From NCBI GenBank assembly GCA_964348535.1, contig CAYGDB010000002.1:1-40217 (forward strand): a stretch of 40,217 bases of DNA. The letters are read 5' to 3'. This DNA comes from JBGPJO01 sp964348535. Its GTDB lineage: Bacteria; Patescibacteriota; Minisyncoccia; Phycocordibacterales; JAKFXT01. The notes beneath the pieces were generated by a model. The model ran no database searches. It was not told the origin of the DNA and worked only from the letters and a program-made list of their open reading frames with translations. A program made the position numbers and the translations under genes. Position 1 is the stretch's first letter; every line of letters begins with the position of its first letter. Shown here piece by piece: positions 32,742 through 40,217 of this stretch.

Positions 32742-33776
32742 ATGACCCCGACGAAGATAAATTTCAAACCAAAGGCGGTGGTAAAGAGACTTCTTTCTGT
32801 TTTGCCGGAGAGGGCGCGGGATATTCTCCAAAGTCGTTATGGATTGGGGGATAGGGTTGAGCATATGACTCTTGAAGCAATCGGCAAGGTATACAAAATT
32901 ACCCGTGAGAGAGTGCGTCAAATTGAAAATTACGCCTTTGGGGTTATTCGCAAGTCTGAAGGTTACAAAAAAGAAAAAGAGGCCCTTCTTGAACTTGAAC
33001 ATTTTATAGATTCTTTGGGCGGTGTCGTTCACGAGGAAGATTTTTTACGCTATGTTTCGGACGATGAGAGTATTCAAAATCACACCCACTTTCTTTTGGT
33101 CCTTGGCGATTCTTTCAAGAAGGGAAAAGAGGACCCCGATTTTCATAAAAGGTGGTATGTAAGCGAACAAACTCTAGCCCAAATTGAAAATTCAATTCAA
33201 GAAATTTACAAAAATTTATCTGATGATGACCTTATACCGGAGTCGGAAATGATAGCTTCTTTTCTTGAGGCTGTTAAAGATGTTTCAGATAAGTATAAAA
33301 ATGAAGAAGTGGTGCGCAGATGGCTTTCTCTTTCAAAAAAGATTGGCAGGAATCAGCTTGGAGAGTGGGGAGTATCTAGGTCTCCGAATATCAAAGCCAA
33401 GGGGATGAGGGACTATGCCTATCTCACCATTCGCCGTCACGGTTCTCCAATGCATTTTACGGAAGTGGCAAAAGCAATCCAGAAACTTTTTGACAGGACC
33501 GCTCATGTAGCCACTTGTCATAACGAACTGATCAAAGATTCTCGTTTTGTTCTTGTCGGCCGAGGCCTTTACGCTCTTTCTGAGTGGGGATATTCAGAGG
33601 GTGTTGTGAGAGATGTTATAGCTCAGATAATTAAGAAAGATGGTCCTTTAACCAAAGACGAGATTGTGGAAAAGGTTCTAAAAGAGAGATATGTTAAAGA
33701 AAATACAATTGTTGTAAATTTGCAAAATCCAAAGTTTTTCAAAAAAAGCAAAGACGGGAAATATTCTCTGGTTTAA
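32742..33776 (+). CDS. Sigma-70 region-4-like protein fused to HARE-HTH-like domains
   Basis: This 344-residue regulator starts with a sigma-70 region 4 block (LLSVLPERARDILQSRYGLG..MTLEAIGKVYKITRERVRQIE, residues about 18-65), the part of a sigma factor that reads -35 boxes. No region 2 is present, so it cannot act as a normal sigma factor. The middle is helical. The C-terminal half has GMRDYAYLTIRRHGSPMHFTEVAKAIQKLF and VVRDVIAQIIKKDGPLTKDEIVEKVLKERYVKENTIVVNLQNPKFFKK, both like HARE-HTH domains (as in RNA polymerase delta). ATG 32742 is preferred to 32676 because of the -10 spacing and the domain start. Confidence 0.8.
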   Translation: MTPTKINFKPKAVVKRLLSVLPERARDILQSRYGLGDRVEHMTLEAIGKVYKITRERVRQIENYAFGVIRKSEGYKKEKEALLELEHFIDSLGGVVHEEDFLRYVSDDESIQNHTHFLLVLGDSFKKGKEDPDFHKRWYVSEQTLAQIENSIQEIYKNLSDDDLIPESEMIASFLEAVKDVSDKYKNEEVVRRWLSLSKKIGRNQLGEWGVSRSPNIKAKGMRDYAYLTIRRHGSPMHFTEVAKAIQKLFDRTAHVATCHNELIKDSRFVLVGRGLYALSEWGYSEGVVRDVIAQIIKKDGPLTKDEIVEKVLKERYVKENTIVVNLQNPKFFKKSKDGKYSLV

Positions 33777-33844
33777 AGCGCGCAACAAAAGATCAGAAAA
33801 CAAGTTTTTTCTAGCACCCGTTTTTGCGGTTCGGGTTTATATTG

Positions 33845-33850
33845 TATAAT
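33845..33850 (+). promoter_or_regulatory. -10 box, leaderless start
   Basis: A perfect TATAAT lies 6 nt before the ATG at 33857. Confidence 0.65.
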
Positions 33851-33856
33851 TAAACG

Positions 33857-35125
33857 ATGGGATTTTTGGAAAGTTATTTTAGAGGTTTGTTTTCTATATT
33901 TTTAAGCGACCAATTCGCCGCTTCCGTTTCCTTGCTCTACGCTTTGTTCCCATTTTGGGGACCTCCACTTTTAGCCTTCGGTTTTTATATGGTTTGGATA
34001 CAGTGGGTCAGGTCTAAATTTATCCATAGCTGGGATTATGTTCTTCTTGAAATAAAACTTCCGCGCGAGGTTTATAAATCACCGCTTGCCATGGAGCTTG
34101 CTCTCTCCGGTCTCTTTGTAACATCCGGTGAGGCGACTCCTTTTGATGTTTATGTTCTCGGAAAAACTCGTCCGTGGTTTTCCCTTGAAATAGCTTCAAT
34201 AGACGGCAATATTCATTTTTATATTTGGACTAGGACTGGTTATAGAAATGTCGTGGAATCTCAGCTTTATGGACAGTATCCCGACATAGAAATTTTTGAA
34301 GTGGAGGATTATACCAAAGCTGTGCCATATTTTGACCCTGAAAAAGTATTTTTTGGCGGACATGAATATAAGCTTGATAAACCCGACCCTTATCCTATAA
34401 AGACTTATGTTGATTACGGTTTGGATAAAGACCCGAAAGAGGAATTTAAAATTGACCCGCTTACTTCCGTTCTTGAATATATGGGAAGCATAAACAAAGG
34501 CGAGCAGATATGGCTTCAGATTATTATTCAAGGTCATAAGAAAAAACATAAAAAAGGCACTTGGTTTGGAGAGACTAACATACAAGAAGAAGCAAAAGAT
34601 ATAGTTAGAGAGTTGCTTAATAAACTTCAAGAAAAGTCACCTAGCGTTTTAGCAGGAGAGGAGGGTGAGACTGTAAGTTTTAAGCGTTTTCCGACAAAAG
34701 GTGAATCGGAAGTGATCGCAGCTATTCAGAGAGCAGATGGTAAGCTCAATTTTGATTGCGGTGTAAGAATTATTTATGCCGCAAAACCCGAGGTTTTTCA
34801 GGGCGTCCGTATTCCTCAAAGCATAAATCTTATGAGGCCTTTTGCAAGCAAGGAACTTAATGAATTCGCTTATAATTGGGGAACATATTTTGATTATCCA
34901 TGGCAGGATTACAAAAGAATCAGAGCTGATTTCAGGCGTCGCAGAATTTTAAAAGCCTACCGGTTACGCAGTTGGTTCCACCCGCCTTTCAAGAGGAAGA
35001 ACTTTATTTTAAGCTCGGAAGAGCTTGCCACCATATATCATTTTCCGGGCAAGGTTCTTCAAGCGCCTTCGGTCAATCGTGTTATGTCTAAAAAAGCAGA
35101 AGCTCCTATCAATCTGCCAAGATAG
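33857..35125 (+). CDS. Membrane protein of unknown function (422 residues)
   Basis: This protein has an N-terminal region with one or two membrane helices (LLYALFPFWGPPLLAFGFYMVWIQWV, residues about 26-51) and a long cytosolic part. The segment FIHSWDYVLLEIKLPREVYKSPLAMEL starts a ferredoxin-like alpha/beta stretch, and PWFSLEIASIDGNIHFYIWTRTGYRNVVESQLYGQYPDIEIFEVEDY continues it. I associate this pattern with CPR proteins sometimes found beside VirB4/DUF87-type secretion ATPases, but no such gene is in the window. The C-terminus is basic (RRRRILKAYRLRSW). mltG starts 3 bases after its stop, so the two are co-transcribed. Confidence 0.7.
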   Translation: MGFLESYFRGLFSIFLSDQFAASVSLLYALFPFWGPPLLAFGFYMVWIQWVRSKFIHSWDYVLLEIKLPREVYKSPLAMELALSGLFVTSGEATPFDVYVLGKTRPWFSLEIASIDGNIHFYIWTRTGYRNVVESQLYGQYPDIEIFEVEDYTKAVPYFDPEKVFFGGHEYKLDKPDPYPIKTYVDYGLDKDPKEEFKIDPLTSVLEYMGSINKGEQIWLQIIIQGHKKKHKKGTWFGETNIQEEAKDIVRELLNKLQEKSPSVLAGEEGETVSFKRFPTKGESEVIAAIQRADGKLNFDCGVRIIYAAKPEVFQGVRIPQSINLMRPFASKELNEFAYNWGTYFDYPWQDYKRIRADFRRRRILKAYRLRSWFHPPFKRKNFILSSEELATIYHFPGKVLQAPSVNRVMSKKAEAPINLPR

Positions 35126-35128
35126 ATT

Positions 35129-36085
35129 ATGTCTAATCTTAATATTAAGTTTTATAAGAATATTGTTTTGATTATTGGGGCATCATTTTCTTTTATTTTT
35201 TACTTTTCTTTTCTTGACGCGCCTGAAAATTTTCCGACAGGTCGGATAATTGATATTCCGGAAGGTTCCACTTTGCGGTCTGCTGGCAATATTTTGAAAA
35301 AAGAGGGGGTTATTGCTTCTTCTGAATTATTTTCAATAACTTCCAGCATTTTTTTCTCCGGCAAAGTGATTGCCGGAGGTTATTTGTTTGAGAAGAAAGT
35401 TCCTATGCTCTCGGTGATTTTTAAAGTGAAAAGAGGAAATTACGGGATTGTTTTCCCTCGTCTTACACTTAAAGAAGGATTTACTCTAAAAGAGATGGCT
35501 AAAGAATGCACTCTGATTTTTAAGGATTGCAATCAGGCGGAGTTTTTAGAACTTGCCAAAGATAAAGAAGGATATTTATTTCCCGACACCTATTTTTTCC
35601 CGCCCAACGCAAAGACGGCGGATGTCCTGAAAGCCGTTGAAAAAAATTTTTATATAAAAATAAAACCGCTTGAGGTTGATATTGAAAAGTTTGGAAAACC
35701 TCTTTCCGATGTTGTTATTATGGCTTCAATTATCGAAGGTGAAGCAAGAGAAGATTATGACAGAAAAATGGTTGCTGGTATTCTTTGGAAGCGGATAAAA
35801 ATCGGCATGGCTCTTCAGGTGGACGCTACTTTTAAGTATATAAACGGCAAGGGTACAGCCGAGCTTTCAAAAAGCGATTTGAAGATTGATTCACCTTACA
35901 ACACATATCTCTATAGAGGATTGCCCCCCACCGCCATAAACAATCCTGGACTTATAAGCATAAAGGCGGCGATTAGCCCCATTGAAACTGAATATCTTTT
36001 TTATTTGACCGATTCAGATGGTATTTTTCACTATGCCAAAACCCACGATGAACACGTTTTAAACAAAGCTCGTTATCTGAAGTGA
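35129..36085 (+). CDS. mltG: Endolytic murein transglycosylase MltG
   Basis: MltG (YceG) cuts newly made glycan strands near the cell membrane and sets their length. The 318-residue protein has an N-terminal membrane helix (about residues 11-28), a LysM-like segment (IIDIPEGSTLRSAGNILKKEGVI), and the catalytic domain. The catalytic Glu is E203 in ASIIEGEA, followed by LQVDATFKY and the SPYNTYLYRGLPPTAINNPGLISIKAA signature, ending in YLFYLTDSDGIFHYAKTHDEH. It lies between the 422-residue membrane protein and mnmA, spaced by 3 and 19 bases. Confidence 0.95.
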   Translation: MSNLNIKFYKNIVLIIGASFSFIFYFSFLDAPENFPTGRIIDIPEGSTLRSAGNILKKEGVIASSELFSITSSIFFSGKVIAGGYLFEKKVPMLSVIFKVKRGNYGIVFPRLTLKEGFTLKEMAKECTLIFKDCNQAEFLELAKDKEGYLFPDTYFFPPNAKTADVLKAVEKNFYIKIKPLEVDIEKFGKPLSDVVIMASIIEGEAREDYDRKMVAGILWKRIKIGMALQVDATFKYINGKGTAELSKSDLKIDSPYNTYLYRGLPPTAINNPGLISIKAAISPIETEYLFYLTDSDGIFHYAKTHDEHVLNKARYLK

Positions 36086-36092
36086 GGTGTGG

Positions 36093-36098
36093 TATAAA
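36093..36098 (+). promoter_or_regulatory. -10 box, leaderless start of mnmA
   Basis: TATAAA lies exactly 6 nt before the ATG at 36105, inside the 19-nt gap after mltG. Confidence 0.5.
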
Positions 36099-36104
36099 CC
36101 CTGA

Positions 36105-37184
36105 ATGAAAAAAGTGGGAAAAAAAGTATTCGTTGGGCTTTCGGGCGGAGTGGATTCATCCGTTTCAGCCTATCTTTTAAAGAAAGAGGGCTACGATGTT
36201 GTCGGGGTTTTTATAAAAGTCTGGCAACCAGATTTTATTCAATGTTCTTTGGAAGAAGATCGATTGTCAGCGATGAGAGTTTGTTCTGAACTTGAGATTC
36301 CATTTGAGACGCTTGACCTTGAAGACGAATACAAAAAAGGGGTTATAGATTATATGATTGAAGAGTATCGGGCTGGCAGGACGCCGAATCCGGATGTGAT
36401 GTGCAACAAGGAGGTAAAATTCGGAGCTTTTCTTGATTGGGCAAAAAGTCGCGGAGCGGACTTTGTGGCGACAGGACACTATGCAAGAATTAGCTCTCAG
36501 CTACAAGCTGCTAGCTTTCAGCTTTTAAGAGGAAAAGATAAAGCCAAAGACCAGAGTTATTTTTTATGGACGCTTGGGCAGGAACAATTGAAACATATCT
36601 TATTTCCGGTTGGGCATCTAGAAAAGAGCAAGGTTAGGGAGATTGCTTTAAAAGCAGGACTCTCAACCGCCGGCAAAAAAGACAGTCAAGGGCTTTGTTT
36701 TATCGGCAATGTGGATATGAAAGATTTTCTCAAACATTTCATATCAGAATTTCGCGGAGATGTTTTGAACGAACAAGGAGAAGTTGTCGGATTTCATGAC
36801 GGTTCCGTTTTTGTGACGCTAGGGCAGCGCCACGGTTTTACCATCACCAAAAAAACTCCGCGAGACCTCCCTTACTATGTCATTCAAAAAGATGTCAAGA
36901 AAAACACAATCACTGTTTCTTCTAATTTATCAAACTTAAAACAAAAAGCGAAAAATATTGACCTTAAGGATGTTAATTTTATATCCGGACAAAATCCTCT
37001 TGCCGGAAAATATAGCGCTCAAACAAGATATCATGGTGAAGAGTATGAACTGACAATTTTATTTGATGAGAATCACAAAAATCATTTGCGCTTTACACTT
37101 GATGATTCAGGTTTGGTAGCAGACGGCCAGTCTCTTGTTTTTTACGATGGCGACCTATGTATTGGTGGTGGTGTTGTAGTATAA
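36105..37184 (+). CDS. mnmA: tRNA 2-thiouridylase MnmA
   Basis: MnmA adds sulfur to U34 of tRNAs for Glu, Gln and Lys. The 359-residue protein has the PP-loop GLSGGVDSS (residues 11-19), NPDVMCNKEVKFG with catalytic Cys100, ATGHYAR, DQSYFLW and DSQGLCFIG with the second catalytic Cys198. The C-terminal beta-barrel with QRHGF and ARYHGEEY-like blocks is complete. An extra stretch SSQLQAASFQLL at residues 130-141 replaces the short loop usual there. Its DNA is the same AGCT-rich repeat found in leuS. Confidence 0.95.
   Translation: MKKVGKKVFVGLSGGVDSSVSAYLLKKEGYDVVGVFIKVWQPDFIQCSLEEDRLSAMRVCSELEIPFETLDLEDEYKKGVIDYMIEEYRAGRTPNPDVMCNKEVKFGAFLDWAKSRGADFVATGHYARISSQLQAASFQLLRGKDKAKDQSYFLWTLGQEQLKHILFPVGHLEKSKVREIALKAGLSTAGKKDSQGLCFIGNVDMKDFLKHFISEFRGDVLNEQGEVVGFHDGSVFVTLGQRHGFTITKKTPRDLPYYVIQKDVKKNTITVSSNLSNLKQKAKNIDLKDVNFISGQNPLAGKYSAQTRYHGEEYELTILFDENHKNHLRFTLDDSGLVADGQSLVFYDGDLCIGGGVVV
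36492..36527 (+). repeat. AGCT-type palindromic repeat inside mnmA
   Basis: AGCTCTCAGCTACAAGCTGC and then TAGCTTTCAGCTTTTA: four AGCT boxes at near-regular spacing, of the same type as the leuS repeats and in frame (residues 130-141). Confidence 0.65.
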
Positions 37185-37185
37185 T
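37180..37185 (+). promoter_or_regulatory. -10 box, leaderless start
   Basis: A perfect TATAAT overlaps the mnmA stop region and lies 6 nt before the ATG at 37192. Confidence 0.65.
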
Positions 37186-37191
37186 TGCCCT

Positions 37192-37647
37192 ATGTCAAAC
37201 AACAGGAAATTAAAATTGTTTTCTTTAATGTTTGGATTTGGTCTGATTGCGGTATTATTATTTATTGCTCTATATTTGAGATATGATCCGAGATACGCGG
37301 TTCAAAAAGATTTGAAATCTGATGTTATTACAACTAAAATATCAGCTTCCCATCAATTTAAAAACGGCTTGCATACCTATGTAGGCGACATTGAGGCACC
37401 CACCCCTTGCCACAGTATTTTTGGAGAGGCTGTGGTGAAGGAATCATATCCGGAACAAGTTGATATTCGTATTGAGACCAAAGAATCAGAAGAAATTTGC
37501 GCTCAAGTAATCACCGCCAAAAAATTTAAAGTCTCTTTTTCAGCAAGCCCTAATCCCGTGGTAAGGGCTTTCGTAAATGGAATACCGGTTTTGCTTGAAG
37601 TGACAGAATCACCGGCCACTGTTAATCTTGAAAAAATTGGATTATAG
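37192..37647 (+). CDS. Membrane-anchored exported beta-domain protein, function unknown
   Basis: This 151-residue protein has an N-terminal membrane helix (about residues 9-29, FSLMFGFGLIAVLLFIALYL) and an outside beta-rich domain. The block LHTYVGDIEAPTPCHSIFGEAVVKESYPEQVDIRIETKESEEICAQVITAKKF contains two cysteines (in PTPCHS and EEICAQ) that could form a disulfide. I have seen this arrangement in CPR exported proteins without known function. The ATG is fixed by TATAAT 6 nt upstream. The ATP-cone nuclease follows after 11 bases. Confidence 0.7.
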   Translation: MSNNRKLKLFSLMFGFGLIAVLLFIALYLRYDPRYAVQKDLKSDVITTKISASHQFKNGLHTYVGDIEAPTPCHSIFGEAVVKESYPEQVDIRIETKESEEICAQVITAKKFKVSFSASPNPVVRAFVNGIPVLLEVTESPATVNLEKIGL

Positions 37648-37658
37648 AAAATAGAAAA

Positions 37659-38501
37659 ATGACTAAACGACGGGTACTTATCACCAAAGCGGGCGGGGAC
37701 CAGGAATTGTTTGACCCTGGCAAACTTATTTTTTCACTCCAACGCTCCGGAGCTAAAGACAAAGTTATTAATGAAGTCGTCTCTGCCGTTTCGCGCCAGA
37801 TTCGCTCCGGTATGCCGACATCGGAGATTTATAAAAAAGCTTTTGACCTTTTGCGTCGTATTGAAAAGCCGGTGGCCGCAAGGTATTCTCTGAAAAGAGC
37901 GGTTTTGGAACTTGGTCCTTCGGGATTTCCTTTTGAAAATTTTATTGGTGAAATTTTCAAAGCCAAGGGTTTTACCGTTCAAACAGGCGTAATGGCTCAA
38001 GGTTCTTGCGTTGAGCACGAAGTGGATTTAATCGCCTACAACGAACATAAATTCATCATTGGAGAAGCGAAATTTCACAATGACCTCGGAATCAAAAGCG
38101 ATTTGAAAGTGGCCCTTTATGTGGAGTCTCGCCTTCAAGACCTTCAAAAGTACAGAGCCGAGATGGGCGAGAGAAAAATAGACGAATGCTGGCTTATAAC
38201 CAATACCAAGTTTACAAAGAGCGCCGTTTCTTACGCCAATTGCAAAGGACTTAAAGTGGTTTCGTGGACTTATCCCCGCTATGGCAATCTTCAGGACTTG
38301 ATAGAAGAAGCAAAAGTTCATCCGCTTACTTGCCTTACTTCGCTCTCGCGTCAGGAAAAGACTATGCTTATGGAAAAAGGAGTGGTTCTTTGCAAGTCGA
38401 TTGAAGAAAATAAGAAGACTCTTTCCGAGGCGGGGATTACGGGAGCAAAGCTCGAGAGAGTGCTTGAGGAGGGAAGAAATCTCTGTCAGCCAAATTTTTG
38501 A
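37659..38501 (+). CDS. ATP-cone domain fused to a PD-(D/E)XK (Mrr-like) nuclease
   Basis: This 280-residue soluble protein starts with an ATP-cone (residues about 4-92: VLITKAGGDQELFDPGKLIFSLQRSGA.., RRIEKPVAARYSLKRA), the nucleotide-sensing module also found in ribonucleotide reductases and NrdR. It continues with a restriction-type fold: FENFIGEIFKAKGFTVQTG, then EHEVDLIAYNEHKFIIGEAKFH, which supplies the D...E-x-K active site of Mrr-like nucleases. A C-terminal helix-hairpin-helix-like segment (LSEAGITGAKLERVLEEGR) may bind DNA. Its target is unknown. It follows the small exported protein by 11 bases. Confidence 0.85.
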   Translation: MTKRRVLITKAGGDQELFDPGKLIFSLQRSGAKDKVINEVVSAVSRQIRSGMPTSEIYKKAFDLLRRIEKPVAARYSLKRAVLELGPSGFPFENFIGEIFKAKGFTVQTGVMAQGSCVEHEVDLIAYNEHKFIIGEAKFHNDLGIKSDLKVALYVESRLQDLQKYRAEMGERKIDECWLITNTKFTKSAVSYANCKGLKVVSWTYPRYGNLQDLIEEAKVHPLTCLTSLSRQEKTMLMEKGVVLCKSIEENKKTLSEAGITGAKLERVLEEGRNLCQPNF

Positions 38502-38537
38502 AGAAGATTTTAATTAACAGTTTAAAAAATAAATTTT

Positions 38538-39002
38538 ATGGAATTTTTTCTAAACGGCGATACGATTCTTTTTGGGAAATTATTACTGGCTCTCACTTTG
38601 GGTCTGGCTCTCGGTTTTGAAAGAACGATTGCCGGAAAAATGGCCGGCATGCGAACATACGCCCTTGTGGCAATGGGTTCCTGTCTTTTGATTATTGTTT
38701 CTCAATCGGTTATGGCTTCTTACATTGGAAACGTTAATTTTGATCCTATGCGTTTGGCCTCTGGAATTATAACCGGAATCGGTTTTATTTGTGGCGGTCT
38801 TATAATTTTTTCAGACAAGAAACTTACTGGCCTTACCACTGCCGCCGGTATGTGGGTGGCGACAGCCATCGGTATCGCGGTCGGGTACGGTCTTTTTATT
38901 CTCGCTGTATTCGCCACCATCCTTACCCTTGCCACTTTCACTCTCCTTTTTAAAGTTGAGGAATCGGTTAGAGAATTTTCCGGCGAAAACGCCAGAGATT
39001 AG
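38538..39002 (+). CDS. MgtC/SapB family membrane protein
   Basis: This 154-residue protein shows the MgtC/SapB membrane core: LLLALTLGLALGFERTIAGKMAGMRTYALVAMGSCLLI with the conserved GxERxxxGKxAGxRT pattern, and a second conserved block GIGFICGGLIIFSDKKLTGLTTAAGMWVATAIGIAVGYG. About four to five membrane helices are expected. The soluble C-terminal domain of MgtC proper is missing, as in many short members. MgtC proteins are linked to magnesium homeostasis and ATP synthase inhibition in some bacteria. The exact role here is unknown. Confidence 0.9.
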   Translation: MEFFLNGDTILFGKLLLALTLGLALGFERTIAGKMAGMRTYALVAMGSCLLIIVSQSVMASYIGNVNFDPMRLASGIITGIGFICGGLIIFSDKKLTGLTTAAGMWVATAIGIAVGYGLFILAVFATILTLATFTLLFKVEESVREFSGENARD

Positions 39003-39028
39003 GGTTTCAAGAGGTGGGGTAACGAGAC

Positions 39029-39057
39029 TTGAAAATAAGCTATTTAAATGATAGGAT
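39029..39057 (+). promoter_or_regulatory. Promoter of the 240-residue unknown protein gene
   Basis: TTGAAA (39029-39034), a 17-bp spacer, TAGGAT (39052-39057). The leader is about 37 nt and ends in AAGGAG and the ATG at 39101. Confidence 0.5.
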
Positions 39058-39100
39058 TTTCTCCAGAAGTTTCGGATAAATCAAACATAAGGAGATGGCC

Positions 39101-39823
39101 ATGCCTAAGGCAAGTCTTAAAGTCAAACCTATTTTAGACAGAATCGCTGTACTTGAGTCTAAAAAGTCTAAAATTCAGGATGACATTAAAAATCAAACTG
39201 AATTGCTTCGTGAGCAGATAAGGAGCGGTGGGACATCTGGCGACAGGATCAGAGATTTCTTGATTGCGCATGACACTTTGCCACCAAAAAAGAATCTTGA
39301 GGAGTTTTGTAATATTCTTGAACTATTCGTTCAAGAACGTGTTGGTCAGTTGGTTCTAACGATTAATGCACCTCCTCTAATGGTTCGCCGTAACGTAATA
39401 GATGGGTCAGGGGACTTTATAGGTGAGCTGGGTGGCTGGTATAACCTTTCCGAGAAAGCTGACCTGCGTCTCGGAATACTTGGTGGCGAGTTGGCGCTAG
39501 ACCTCTTCGATCTTCAGAAGTGTGGTTTTAAGACAAAAAATCACGCCCATTCTGCGGACCTGAAGTCAAAATCAGAGCTTGTTGATGGCGACTTGTTCTT
39601 TGATTTTCTTCGTTATCAGTATTTTTCTCAGTCCTCTAAAGAATTAGGAATACCAAGAATTTTTGATTTTAGGATTGGGGATGATGCAGTTCGTAAATGG
39701 TTCAATAATACCGATGAAAAACGCCAGGGTCTTATTTTTGAGATGGCAAAACTTATAGATCGACCGCTCCCTGACCCTATGGGACTGGAGGAAAGCCTGC
39801 TCAATTGGCGTGAAAGTTCTTAG
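39101..39823 (+). CDS. Protein of unknown function (240 residues)
   Basis: I do not recognise this soluble protein. The N-terminus is a basic coiled coil (LDRIAVLESKKSKIQDDIKNQTELLREQI). A mixed alpha/beta body follows with GELGGWYNLSEKADLRLGILGGELALDLFDLQKCGF. Two ATGs lie at 39095 and 39101. The second is chosen because the Shine-Dalgarno AAGGAG (39089-39094) is then 6 nt away. It has its own promoter and terminator, like the other Shine-Dalgarno genes of the window. Confidence 0.65.
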   Translation: MPKASLKVKPILDRIAVLESKKSKIQDDIKNQTELLREQIRSGGTSGDRIRDFLIAHDTLPPKKNLEEFCNILELFVQERVGQLVLTINAPPLMVRRNVIDGSGDFIGELGGWYNLSEKADLRLGILGGELALDLFDLQKCGFKTKNHAHSADLKSKSELVDGDLFFDFLRYQYFSQSSKELGIPRIFDFRIGDDAVRKWFNNTDEKRQGLIFEMAKLIDRPLPDPMGLEESLLNWRESS

Positions 39824-39882
39824 AAACCGGCTTAAGGTTTTGCGTCCTTTCTTAGCTATTCTTGGCGACTGCAAAAAATTTG

Positions 39883-39932
39883 AAAGTCCCCTATCTTATT
39901 GACCGTGTGGTTAGATATGGGACTTTTTCTTT
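39883..39932 (+). terminator. Rho-independent terminator
   Basis: AAAGTCCC (39883-39890) pairs with GGGACTTT (39919-39926), with an inner TATCT/AGATA stem, followed by a T-run. Confidence 0.85.
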
Positions 39933-40042
39933 TGGTGGCAAAAATAATTTTATTTCATCCCCGCACCAACCTTAAACTGTAATTTAGAATTAGCGCAGGG
40001 TGTAGGTATTTTTTGTGATTTTCTAGAGAGAGGCTTTTAAGG

Positions 40043-40048
40043 TATAAT
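40043..40048 (+). promoter_or_regulatory. -10 box, leaderless start
   Basis: A perfect TATAAT lies 6 nt before the ATG at 40055. Confidence 0.65.
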
Positions 40049-40054
40049 CCCTAA

Positions 40055-40217
40055 ATGGCTTTTCTTTATTCTAGACGTGCGCGGAACAATTTTGATCCCG
40101 GTGACGCAAAACCTTTTCGGGTCTCTCGTTCAAAGATAGACCTTTTTGTTGAGTGTCCGCGTTGTTTTTATCTTGACCAACGTCTCGGCATAAAAAGGCC
40201 GGACACATATCCGCTTA
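40055..40217 (+). CDS. N-terminus of a protein with a CPxC(F) motif, possibly PD-(D/E)XK nuclease-like (3' truncated by window)
   Basis: Only 54 codons are visible. The segment VSRSKIDLFVECPRCFYLDQRLGIKRP resembles the opening of Cas4/AddB-type PD-(D/E)XK proteins, where a Ser-x-Ser helix precedes a Cys-Pro-x-x-(F/Y) block. The active site would lie beyond the window, so the assignment is tentative. The start follows the TATAAT-6-ATG rule seen at other genes here. Confidence 0.6.
   Translation, partial: MAFLYSRRARNNFDPGDAKPFRVSRSKIDLFVECPRCFYLDQRLGIKRPDTYPL

Overview
The window looks like a chromosomal contig from a Candidate Phyla Radiation bacterium (Patescibacteria, most likely a Parcubacteria/Paceibacteria-type lineage). 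This is inferred from gene content, not from a marker tree. The evidence is AT-rich DNA, mostly short intergenic gaps, several exported or membrane proteins of kinds I associate with these genomes (DUF5654, DUF5671-like, an HRS-motif Met/Asp-rich exported protein), a leucyl-tRNA synthetase carrying an embedded Nudix domain, trimmed ATP synthase delta and epsilon subunits, and an almost complete lack of Shine-Dalgarno sites in front of conserved genes. There is no prophage, IS element, rRNA or CRISPR array.

Layout. 1-3.4 kb: the 3' end of rarA, an exported Met/Asp-rich protein, a HAD phosphatase and two small membrane-anchored proteins. 3.4-7.5 kb, minus strand: RNase J, a membrane-anchored family-5 solute-binding protein and secG. 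7.6-9.8 kb: groES-groL behind an inverted-repeat candidate operator. 9.8-10.3 kb: terminator, tRNA-Pro(CGG) and a hairpin-rich stretch that may be a structured RNA. 10.3-11.0 kb: a SemiSWEET-like transporter and a small membrane protein. 11.2-17.3 kb: a complete F-type ATP synthase operon atpBEFHAGDC. 17.3-20.7 kb: accessory genes, including an ArsR-type regulator surrounded by three copies of a palindromic candidate operator. 20.7-25.6 kb, minus strand: an RND efflux permease and its membrane fusion protein. 25.7-29.3 kb: ychF, an orotate phosphoribosyltransferase-like gene bracketed by two 70-bp structured direct repeats, and a DUF5671-like membrane protein. 29.4-40.2 kb: leuS (mosaic), a sigma-region-4/HARE-HTH-like regulator, a membrane protein, mltG, mnmA, an exported protein, an ATP-cone nuclease, an MgtC-like protein, an unknown protein and the start of a CPxC-motif protein.

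Two start modes are visible. At least nine genes have a -10-like hexamer exactly 6 nt before the ATG, which predicts leaderless mRNAs. Four genes of unknown or accessory role instead carry a strong Shine-Dalgarno, a predicted leader of about 30-70 nt, and in all four cases a terminator.

The most unusual feature is sequence inserted in frame into conserved proteins. AGCT-rich palindromic repeats sit inside leuS (twice, in opposite orientation, bounding an unknown domain of about 118 residues) and inside mnmA. A separate palindrome-ended element supplies the C-terminus of the RND fusion protein. They behave like protein-coding palindromic elements, comparable in principle to Rickettsia palindromic elements.
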